Positions 1 to 5,866 of a stretch of DNA of 8,970 bases are shown here, in pieces (position 1 is the stretch's first letter; every line of letters begins with the position of its first letter). The notes under the pieces are model-generated. The model made no database searches. It was not told where the DNA came from and worked only from the letters and a program-made list of their open reading frames with translations. Location: contig JAJZDR010000065.1 in NCBI GenBank assembly GCA_021805885.1, positions 1-8,970 of the forward strand, read 5' to 3'. Position numbers and translations under genes: made by a program. Source of the stretch: a bacterium. GTDB lineage: Bacteria > Patescibacteria > Dojkabacteria > JAKAPS01 > JAJZLI01.

Positions 1-25
1 TATCTAGACAACTATATAATTATTC
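1..25. repeat. Left arm of a 25-bp exact inverted repeat
   Basis: Bases 1-25 are the exact reverse complement of bases 188-212. The match breaks at base 26 (against 187) and may continue beyond the left edge of the window. The arm contains the stop codon and last six codons of the minus-strand gene at 4-615. Confidence 0.9.
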
Positions 26-615
26 CTCCAAAGACTAATTAAAGCGTTAGAGTATTTTTGTCTACTACCGTAAGGGATATTACCAGAAGGTCCTATTGTA
101 TACCATGAATAAATTGACCCTACAACTGTCCCAGAAGCATTCTTCTCTAATAAATTTTCAATATTCACTTTTACAAGATTTTGATAAGAATAATTATATA
201 GTTGTCTAGATAGAGCCATCTTAGTTGTAGATGTCACACCTTGTAGCTCATTACTACTGTAAACTTGCGCTTTTGTAGGTAAATCATTGTGAGACTTTAA
301 ATATTGATATTCAATTTCATAATTTACAAAGTTATTTAATTGTCCACTATAGTTAGTTTTACACGAACTTACATATGTGCCATATCTATTACAGTTATAT
401 GAAATAAGTTCAGATTTTGTTAAAGACTTACCATTTATTATAGCAACAACGCCAGGTTTTGATCCAAACAATTTTTCAATAGAATTCATTTGAGGAATAA
501 TAAAAATAGCCAAAATTATAACAATTACAAGTACCACTAAAGCCACAAACAAATATGCCTTTTTACGGTCATCAAAAGAACCAGTACGATTTTGACTATC
601 TATCATATACAACAT
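4..615 (-). CDS. Membrane-anchored protein with SurA/PpiC-like N-terminal region, probably truncated
   Basis: Frame of 203 residues. A short cytoplasmic head rich in charged residues (about 1-19, with DDRKK just before the membrane) is followed by one strong hydrophobic helix at about 20-41 and then an extracytoplasmic part. Residues 57-73 (VAIINGKSLTKSELISY) resemble the opening of SurA_N/parvulin-type chaperone-foldase proteins, in which a 'V-x-V-N-G-x-x-I-T' strand follows the membrane anchor. Two cysteines (75, 85) could form a disulfide. A full family member would continue into a PPIase (rotamase) domain, and none is present. The last six codons and the stop lie in one arm of a 25-bp inverted repeat (1-25 against 188-212), so the C-terminus is suspect: either a real truncation or an assembly fold-back. 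The start could be Met1 or Met4, and no convincing ribosome-binding site was seen for either. It follows mltG on the same strand after 119 bp. Family assignment is tentative. Confidence 0.6.
   Translation of the reverse strand: MLYMIDSQNRTGSFDDRKKAYLFVALVVLVIVIILAIFIIPQMNSIEKLFGSKPGVVAIINGKSLTKSELISYNCNRYGTYVSSCKTNYSGQLNNFVNYEIEYQYLKSHNDLPTKAQVYSSNELQGVTSTTKMALSRQLYNYSYQNLVKVNIENLLEKNASGTVVGSIYSWYTIGPSGNIPYGSRQKYSNALISLWRNNYIVV
188..212. repeat. Right arm of the 25-bp exact inverted repeat
   Basis: Exact reverse complement of bases 1-25, with 162 bp between the arms. It lies inside the coding region of the SurA-like gene, around residues 135-143, where the reading looks natural. This arm is therefore probably the original copy and the one at 1-25 the derived copy. 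Confidence 0.9.
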
Positions 616-734
616 ATTAGTATGTCTTCATTTTTTTTTCAACATAAATATAACCCTAGTAATTTTTCTGATAAAACATTATTAATAGTAGATATCATAC
701 TATATTAAATTTTATTGTTATTTTTTAGAATTCA
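616..734 (-). other. Intergenic region with a weak hairpin
   Basis: 119 bp, strongly AT-rich, between the end of mltG and the start of the SurA-like gene. It holds a 6-bp hairpin stem (685-690 with 698-703, loop of 7) that adjacent TTA/TAA pairs can lengthen. On the minus strand only a short T run follows, so it would be at best a weak terminator for mltG. A TATGAT hexamer on the minus strand inside the hairpin is a possible but unremarkable -10 box for the downstream gene. Neither is convincing in sequence this AT-rich. Confidence 0.25.
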
Positions 735-1793
735 CTAAAGATATTTTTGAATATTATTGATTTGCCCTTGAGATGTCACAGCATAATGCAGATGACCATT
801 TTTACCTGATAAAAAATACCAGTATGGATTTGGTGTAGATTTAAACGTAGATTTTATGGATATTATCCCAGGAGAACAAATAGGTGTTGGGGGTAAACCA
901 GCATTCAACCTTGTATTATAAGGAGAATTTATAGCAAGATCTTGAGCTGTTATATTTATTCTCCACCATTTCTGCTCACTATTATCAAAACCCAACATAT
1001 ATTGTACAGTAGCATCAGAACCCAGTGGAATTCCAGCATTGTGTCTTCGTATAAATATATTTGCAACTAATGGTTTATCTTGATTATACAAAGTTTCTCT
1101 TCGTACAATTGAAGCAATTATGATATTTTGATAAAAATTGAGAGTATCCGTATTTGTAATCTGGGACTTTGTGTATGGGATATATACATTATTTTCAAAA
1201 CTATTTAATTCTTTATTGATAATATACTTTGCATTAGCATTCTTTGGAACTTCATATGTTCCAGGATACAAAAACCCTTCTAATGAATTACCTGGAATTT
1301 GGTTCAAGAATGCATAGCTGAATGAATGTGCATCATTGTGTGCAATGTATCTAAAATTTGTTATAGAAAAACTATATGAAGGATTATTTACTGATAATTC
1401 ATTTCTTATCATATTTGCAACCTCTGCTATTCTTAACCCAGATGGTAGAGTAATTGTAGTGTAAGAAGGACCTTTGTTAAAACTATCAATCAGAGTTTTT
1501 AAATTCTCCCCATTATATATCCTATATAATCCTTTTTGAAATACAAAAAATGGGTTAGATGTATCTATATATATTTTTGTTGCAAGAACTGATTTGATTA
1601 CATGATTGGCTTTTAGAGCATTTAAAATACTATTTTGAGCTTCACTAGGTTCAACTAAAAATTTTATATAACCACGGGTTTTACTTACATTACTTTTAAA
1701 ATTAATATCAGATGTATAGGTAGTATATAAAAAAAGTATTATACCTAAAAATACAACTACGATTATTCCAATTACAGTTAATTTTCTATTCAT
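735..1793 (-). CDS. mltG: Endolytic murein transglycosylase MltG (YceG family)
   Basis: A 352-residue membrane-anchored lytic transglycosylase that cleaves nascent peptidoglycan strands and is thought to set glycan chain length. One N-terminal membrane helix (about 7-25) is followed by an extracytoplasmic LysM-like region (about 42-130) and the YceG catalytic domain. Family landmarks are visible: LEGFLYPGTYEV (171-182), ASIVRRET (227-234) with Glu233 at the conserved catalytic glutamate position, LGSDATVQY (257-265), the SPYNTRLNAGLPPTPI stretch (290-305) and a YWYFLSGKNGHLHYA block near the end. Length is typical of the family. The ATG is preceded by AGGA on the minus strand (1803-1806) at a workable spacing of about 9 nt. 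It sits 59 bp after ruvX, beyond a 14-bp tandem repeat, probably in the same transcript as alaS-ruvX, a gene order seen in many bacteria. It implies the organism makes peptidoglycan. Confidence 0.95.
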   Translation of the reverse strand: MNRKLTVIGIIVVVFLGIILFLYTTYTSDINFKSNVSKTRGYIKFLVEPSEAQNSILNALKANHVIKSVLATKIYIDTSNPFFVFQKGLYRIYNGENLKTLIDSFNKGPSYTTITLPSGLRIAEVANMIRNELSVNNPSYSFSITNFRYIAHNDAHSFSYAFLNQIPGNSLEGFLYPGTYEVPKNANAKYIINKELNSFENNVYIPYTKSQITNTDTLNFYQNIIIASIVRRETLYNQDKPLVANIFIRRHNAGIPLGSDATVQYMLGFDNSEQKWWRINITAQDLAINSPYNTRLNAGLPPTPICSPGIISIKSTFKSTPNPYWYFLSGKNGHLHYAVTSQGQINNIQKYL

Positions 1794-1813
1794 AAATTAC
1801 AATCCTAGGCTCC

Positions 1814-1862
1814 AGAGTCTTGACTTTAGAGTCTTGACTCTAGAGTCTTGAGTTAAGAGTCC
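1814..1862. repeat. 14-bp tandem repeat, about 3.5 copies, palindromic
   Basis: Units begin at 1814, 1828, 1842 and 1856: AGAGTCTTGACTTT, AGAGTCTTGACTCT, AGAGTCTTGAGTTA and a partial AGAGTCC. Each unit is close to an inverted repeat (AGAGTC-TT-GACTCT), and the junction of units 2 and 3 is a perfect 12-bp palindrome, GACTCTAGAGTC (1836-1847). The array fills most of the gap between ruvX and mltG, and the last copy covers the stop and final codons of ruvX. In the minus-strand transcript it can fold into several alternative short hairpins just upstream of mltG. Confidence 0.9.
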
Positions 1863-2239
1863 AAATATTCTTGAAGTATTATTTGTGCTGCTATATCATC
1901 TACCCTTTCTTTTTTTCCTCTACCAGTTTTTTTTAAAATTAATCCTGCATCATATGTTGTAAGAGTTTCATTCCAGTATACAACTTCTATGTTACCTATA
2001 TCTAAAGTTCGTACAAAATCCTTCACTTTTTTTGAAGATACTCCCTCTTTGCCATTCTCATTCAGTGGTAATCCTACAACTATTTTCTCTATTTTATATG
2101 ATATTATAATATTATTAAAATTATCTATAAAAGATTTATTATTTTGTAGGATTTTATACCTAGATGCAATGATAGCATTTTCATCAGATATTGCTATTCC
2201 TATCCTCTTTTCTCCATAATCTATGCCTAAAATCCTCAT
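1853..2239 (-). CDS. ruvX: Putative pre-16S rRNA nuclease / Holliday junction resolvase-like RuvX (YqgF)
   Basis: A 128-residue cytoplasmic nuclease of the RNase H-like fold. The family is linked to maturation of the 16S rRNA 5' end and was earlier described as a Holliday junction resolvase. The metal-binding acidic residues are in place: Asp7 in the opening strand LGIDYGEKRIGIA, Glu91 in WNETLTT, and Asp114/Asp115 in ERVDDIAAQIILQEYL. The strand IVVGLPLNENGKEG (53-66) and the basic TGRGKK loop (105-110) are also typical, as is the length. The ATG lies 4 nt after the alaS stop with no Shine-Dalgarno site, so translation probably depends on ribosomes finishing alaS. The final codons and stop overlap the 14-bp tandem repeat. 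Confidence 0.95.
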   Translation of the reverse strand: MRILGIDYGEKRIGIAISDENAIIASRYKILQNNKSFIDNFNNIIISYKIEKIVVGLPLNENGKEGVSSKKVKDFVRTLDIGNIEVVYWNETLTTYDAGLILKKTGRGKKERVDDIAAQIILQEYLDS

Positions 2240-2243
2240 ATTA

Positions 2244-4358
2244 CTAATTTTTAGATAATTCTGCTCTTATTCTACGTATACCTTTTCCAGCACTTTCTTG
2301 TTTTGTAATTTTAAATTTACCAAAATCTTTTGTATTGCCAAAATGTGTTCCTCCACACAATTCCATTGAAAAATCTCCTATTTCAATAACCCTTACACGA
2401 GTTTCATATTTACCTTTAAAAATAAGCTCTACTCCAAGTTTTTCTGCCTCTTCCAGAGTCATTTCCTTAACCTTCACATCAAGATTTTTACCAATCTCTT
2501 TATTTATTAAATCTTCTACTTTTTTTATCTCATCATCAGTTAATTGTCTATCAAAGTTAAAATCAAATCTTATTCTTTGATCATCAATATATGCACCTTT
2601 TTGAGAGATATCATTACCTAATATAACCTTTAATGCTTTATTTAAAAGATGTACAGTTGAATGATTATATGATGTTTTAAGACGTGATTCTTGATCAACA
2701 AAACAATCAACTATGTCTCCTTCACTAATTGAATCTTTTTTTCCAAGGGTATGTATATCCATATATTCTCCAATATGTAGATATACGCCTTTTTTTGTTT
2801 TCCTTACATTTTTAACTTTAATTTTAAAATCTTTACCTACTACCTCACCCATATCACCCTTTTGACCTCCACCTTCAGCAAAAAATGGTGTTTTATCTAA
2901 TACAAATTGTATTTCATTACCTAGATCAAGTACATATAAAACTTTAGAACCTTTAAGATTTAAGTCTTTATATCCTATAAACTCAGTATCTTGTATATTT
3001 TGAAGTTCTATTTCCATATTTTTCCCTAAAGTAAATGTTGATCCAGTTCTTGACTTATCTTGTTGTATTTTATACAAGTTGTCAAACTCTACTTCGTCAA
3101 AACTTATATTTTTTAAATTTAGAATATCTTTTATTATTTCAATATTAAGACCGTATGTATCATGAAGTTTGAACACCTCTTCTCCTTTTAGGTGTTTATC
3201 AGTACCTAGTTGCTCAACCATAGAATCAAGCCTCTTTATACCTTTCTCTAAAACAGTTTTGAACTTCAATTCTTCTTCATCTATTTCTTGTATTATTTTA
3301 TTTCTATTCTCCAAAAGTTCTGGATAAAAATCAGAATATTTTGAAATTACCGATTCTGCGATATTGGATAAAAATGGAAATTCACCTCCAATTTGCATGA
3401 CTTGTACCATAGCTCTTCTGAGTAACCTACGCAAGACATAACCTCTATATTCATTTGAAGGAGCAAGACCATCAGCAATTAAAAATGTAATTCCTCTTAT
3501 GTGATCAGCTATTATATTCACAGATCTTTCACTCCTTATATCAGTACTATTATACATTGGAACTTTACTTTTTATTTTATCCACAATAGGAATAAATAGG
3601 TCTGTTTTAAATACAGAATCAACATTCTGCAATACAGCAGTAAGTCTTTCAAGTCCTGCCCCTGTATCTACATTTGTATATGGAAGCCTGGAGAATTTAG
3701 AACTTTCATCTTTATAATATTCCATAAAAACACCAGCGTTCCAAATTTCTACAAATCTATCACAAGAACACCCAGGTTTACATGTTGTCTTCCCACATCC
3801 TCTCTCTTCCCCATTATCATAGTATATCTCTGTAGAAGGTCCACAAGGACCTGTGAGTCCAGGTGGTCCCCAGAAATTATCTTTAAATGGTAATGCAACA
3901 ATTCTTGATATTGGTATTCCAACTTCCACCCAAAAATTTTCAGATTCAATGTCTCTTGGAATAACATTATCACCCTTGATCCCCTCAAAAATACTCACCC
4001 ATAACCTATTTTTATCAATCATAAAATGATTTACCAAAAGATCATATGCAAGAGTAATAGCTTCTTTTTTATAATAATCACCAAACGACCAAGAACCAAG
4101 CATCTCAAAAAAAGTTAGGTGTGTTCCATCACTACCTATATTATCAATATCTACAGTCCTAAAACTTTTTTGTACTGAACATACTTTGGAATTTTCAATC
4201 TCCTTCTCACGCATTAAATAAGGCATCATCTGTACCATACCAGCTGTTGTAAAAAGGATACTCTCATCCTCAGGAATTAACCCTGATGATTTGTATAACT
4301 TATGGTTATGATCAGTAAAAAATTTTATGAATTTTTCTCTCACTACTTTTCCTTCCAT
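2244..4358 (-). CDS. alaS: Alanyl-tRNA synthetase lacking the C-terminal (C-Ala) domain
   Basis: Class II synthetase that charges tRNA-Ala and clears mischarged Ser/Gly. The catalytic core includes the motif 2 region (about 59-97, HLTFFEMLGSWSFGDY) and motif 3 (DTGAGLERL, 231-239). Residues 188-199 carry a Cys cluster (C188, C193, C197, C199; spacing x4, x3, x1) just before DRFVEIWN, which looks like a small metal site. The editing domain is intact: HSTVH at 566-570 and CGGTH at 668-672. The protein ends at residue 704, shortly after ESAGKGIRRIRAE, whereas bacterial AlaRS is usually about 870-900 residues, so the DHHA1-type C-Ala domain is absent. The stop is followed 4 nt later by ruvX, with no leftover C-Ala coding sequence, so this looks like a natural short form. 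The ATG at 4356-4358 has only a weak GAGA upstream. A tRNA-Cys gene lies 25 bp before it on the same strand. Confidence 0.95.
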   Translation of the reverse strand: MEGKVVREKFIKFFTDHNHKLYKSSGLIPEDESILFTTAGMVQMMPYLMREKEIENSKVCSVQKSFRTVDIDNIGSDGTHLTFFEMLGSWSFGDYYKKEAITLAYDLLVNHFMIDKNRLWVSIFEGIKGDNVIPRDIESENFWVEVGIPISRIVALPFKDNFWGPPGLTGPCGPSTEIYYDNGEERGCGKTTCKPGCSCDRFVEIWNAGVFMEYYKDESSKFSRLPYTNVDTGAGLERLTAVLQNVDSVFKTDLFIPIVDKIKSKVPMYNSTDIRSERSVNIIADHIRGITFLIADGLAPSNEYRGYVLRRLLRRAMVQVMQIGGEFPFLSNIAESVISKYSDFYPELLENRNKIIQEIDEEELKFKTVLEKGIKRLDSMVEQLGTDKHLKGEEVFKLHDTYGLNIEIIKDILNLKNISFDEVEFDNLYKIQQDKSRTGSTFTLGKNMEIELQNIQDTEFIGYKDLNLKGSKVLYVLDLGNEIQFVLDKTPFFAEGGGQKGDMGEVVGKDFKIKVKNVRKTKKGVYLHIGEYMDIHTLGKKDSISEGDIVDCFVDQESRLKTSYNHSTVHLLNKALKVILGNDISQKGAYIDDQRIRFDFNFDRQLTDDEIKKVEDLINKEIGKNLDVKVKEMTLEEAEKLGVELIFKGKYETRVRVIEIGDFSMELCGGTHFGNTKDFGKFKITKQESAGKGIRRIRAELSKN

Positions 4359-4383
4359 ATTTATTTCTCTATTGCTAAAAATT

Positions 4384-4456
4384 AGACGACGATGGGATTC
4401 GAACCCACGTACGCGGTTTTGCAGACCGCTTCCTGGACCAACTCGGATACGTCGCC
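4384..4456 (-). tRNA. tRNA-Cys (anticodon GCA)
   Basis: A complete 73-nt cloverleaf on the minus strand: 7-bp acceptor stem (GGCGACG with CGTCGTC, one G-T wobble), short D stem (TCC/GGA), anticodon stem GCGGT/ACCGC around loop CTGCAAA (anticodon GCA), 4-nt variable region, and T arm GTGGG-TTCGAAT-CCCAT. The discriminator base is U73, the expected identity element of tRNA-Cys. CCA is not encoded, so the cell must add it with a CCA-adding enzyme. The gene is 25 bp upstream of alaS on the same strand and directly below an extended -10 promoter, so the tRNA is probably cut out of a transcript that also carries alaS. Confidence 0.95.
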
Positions 4457-4467
4457 AATATATTGGA

Positions 4468-4476
4468 ATTATACCA
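4468..4476 (-). promoter_or_regulatory. Extended -10 promoter for tRNA-Cys and alaS operon
   Basis: The minus strand reads TGGTATAAT, a perfect -10 hexamer (4468-4473) with the extended TGn element (4474-4476). Transcription would start near 4461, about 5 nt before the tRNA 5' end at 4456. No good -35 box is present at 17 bp spacing, which fits an extended -10 promoter. It is the only promoter-like signal seen upstream of tRNA-Cys, alaS, ruvX and mltG. Confidence 0.6.
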
Positions 4477-4490
4477 AATTTAAAAGATTC

Positions 4491-4512
4491 AAGGTAATAT
4501 TACCAAGGTAAT
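4491..4512. repeat. Palindrome plus direct repeat at the -35 position of the tRNA-Cys promoter
   Basis: GGTAATATTACC at 4493-4504 is a perfect 12-bp palindrome, and AAGGTAAT occurs at both 4491-4498 and 4505-4512, 14 bp apart. The block covers the expected -35 position of the tRNA-Cys promoter and lies just beyond the stop of the Tic20-like gene. It could be an operator or a transcript-end structure. No T run follows, so a standard terminator is unlikely. Confidence 0.4.
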
Positions 4513-4516
4513 CCTA

Positions 4517-5806
4517 TTATGATAATTTATTAGCTAACATACCAAAGAATATAAATGGGTATTTCTCTCCTTGATAAGCTTTATACATCAGTAGTATGCT
4601 CAATAATACCCATACTATAAATAACACTACATTGGCAATAAGAAATGCTAAGGACAATGATCCACGAGATAATGATGTGAAAACTAGAAATATAATGATA
4701 AATACAAGGTTAAACCCTATACTTTGGACAGAATGAAATTTCAAAAATTTATCATTCCTTAGATATGAGTATATAAGCATAAGTATATTTAATCCGATTA
4801 CATAAGATACAACGCCAAATATATCTTCACTTCTATCTGTAGGGGTATCAGCGTTTTGGGTTTGACCTTGAACCTGGGCTCCTTGGGTTTGATCGTTTGT
4901 TGGTGCAGAGTTTGCCTGGGAAGTTGCATATGGATTTATAAATGTACCTTCAGACATTTGACTAAAACCCCCTTGTTGAGGATTTTGATTTGGAATTGGG
5001 GGTAAATTAGTATCATTACTTGGATTGACAAAATCAGGATTCTGATATGTATTTCCACTTATTGTAGCTGATTGAGAAGGTGTCTCTGAATTTACTGTAG
5101 TATATGAGGGGGTTATACTTTGACTCCCATCAGGATTTGGATCTGTTACATTAGTATATGGATCTGGTACTTCTTGGTGCTCCATTGGCTTATTTAAATT
5201 TTTAAAATTATCCATAGATAAAGCAGAATTCAAAACATCATTTATCTCAGCCTTGTTCTTCTCAATATCATCACTCCCTACACTAGATAAAGGAGCATTA
5301 TTTGTAGTAACGTTATCTGATGTAGCAGTACCTTGAGAATAATCAAGACTCCCTAAGGTACTTGGCCCTGAAGACTCTTTGTTTTGCACAGAATCAGTAG
5401 GTATATTTGGAAGACCAGTAGGTGCACTACTCGATTGGGTATTGTCTGTTGATATGCTACTTGAATCATTTACTAATGGTGGTAATTCACTAGTATTATC
5501 TAGAGGTTTTGATTGTAAAGGATTATCTGTAGGCGTTACTTGAGCCACATTAGGTTCAGGAGTGGTAGGATTTTTATTACCCAAAACAAAATCATATGGA
5601 TCATTGATTCTTATTGGTTCACTATCTGTTGGAGGTACTGGAGTTTGAGTATTAGTTGAACCCTGCTGAGATGAATCATCATTATTAATATTTTGTGTAG
5701 CATTGCTATCTTGAGCACCTTGAGTTGCATTAACTGCTTGATTATCCACAGTTGCTGGAGGTATTTGAAAATCTTGATTAGGTTTTATAACATTATCATC
5801 ATCCAT
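4517..5806 (-). CDS. Tic20/DUF4870-like membrane protein with a long disordered N-terminal region
   Basis: A 429-residue protein in two unlike halves. Residues 1 to about 325 are low-complexity, rich in Ser, Thr, Asn, Gln, Pro and Asp, with no recognisable domain except a short predicted helical stretch (about 180-207, DDIEKNKAEINDVLNSAL). Residues 327-429 form a compact membrane domain with three helices (about 329-347, 360-379 and 385-407). The landmarks FGVVSYV, KFHSVQSI (356-363) and YKAYQGEKYPFIFFG (408-422) match the Tic20-like/DUF4870 family of small bacterial membrane proteins, whose function is not established. Standalone members are usually just over 100 residues, so the N-terminal extension is the unusual part. 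There is no signal peptide. The ATG at 5804-5806 has no Shine-Dalgarno site and a short leader below a minus-strand TATAAT (5836-5841). The gene is divergent from the cysteine desulfurase and seems to be transcribed alone. Role unknown. Confidence 0.85.
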   Translation of the reverse strand: MDDDNVIKPNQDFQIPPATVDNQAVNATQGAQDSNATQNINNDDSSQQGSTNTQTPVPPTDSEPIRINDPYDFVLGNKNPTTPEPNVAQVTPTDNPLQSKPLDNTSELPPLVNDSSSISTDNTQSSSAPTGLPNIPTDSVQNKESSGPSTLGSLDYSQGTATSDNVTTNNAPLSSVGSDDIEKNKAEINDVLNSALSMDNFKNLNKPMEHQEVPDPYTNVTDPNPDGSQSITPSYTTVNSETPSQSATISGNTYQNPDFVNPSNDTNLPPIPNQNPQQGGFSQMSEGTFINPYATSQANSAPTNDQTQGAQVQGQTQNADTPTDRSEDIFGVVSYVIGLNILMLIYSYLRNDKFLKFHSVQSIGFNLVFIIIFLVFTSLSRGSLSLAFLIANVVLFIVWVLLSILLMYKAYQGEKYPFIFFGMLANKLS

Positions 5807-5826
5807 GGTGTATTATAATAATATAA

Positions 5827-5842
5827 CTATAATTAATTATAG
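5827..5842. promoter_or_regulatory. Divergent promoter palindrome with back-to-back TATAAT boxes
   Basis: CTATAATTAATTATAG is a perfect 16-bp palindrome in the 60-bp gap between the divergent Tic20-like and cysteine desulfurase genes. It contains TATAAT on the plus strand (5828-5833) and on the minus strand (5836-5841), giving leaders of about 20-30 nt in each direction. Another plus-strand TATAAT is at 5814-5819. The -35 matches are poor on both sides (best is TTGTTC on the minus strand at 5860-5865). The symmetry means the two promoters would compete for polymerase, and the site could also bind a dimeric regulator. Confidence 0.5.
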
Positions 5843-5866
5843 CATTTCATATTAAAAAAGAACAAA

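Noticed and set aside
685..703. Intrinsic terminator after mltG
   Set aside because: The stem is short and AT-rich and lacks a proper run of T on the transcript side; kept only as a weak hairpin.
1814..1862. Repeats between ruvX and mltG as a CRISPR array
   Set aside because: The units are 14 bp with no spacers between them and no cas genes are nearby, so this is a tandem repeat.
1989..2219. Open frame on the plus strand opposite ruvX
   Set aside because: It lies entirely antisense to a clear ruvX with all catalytic residues, and its translation has no recognisable domain.
2335..2580. Open frame on the plus strand opposite the 3' part of alaS
   Set aside because: It is the mirror of the AlaRS editing domain coding sequence; its Ser-rich, Phe-rich composition is typical of antisense reading.
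3749..3988. Second frame on the minus strand inside alaS
   Set aside because: It overlaps the AlaRS catalytic core in another frame. The AlaRS frame is unbroken through this stretch, so it is not a frameshift remnant.
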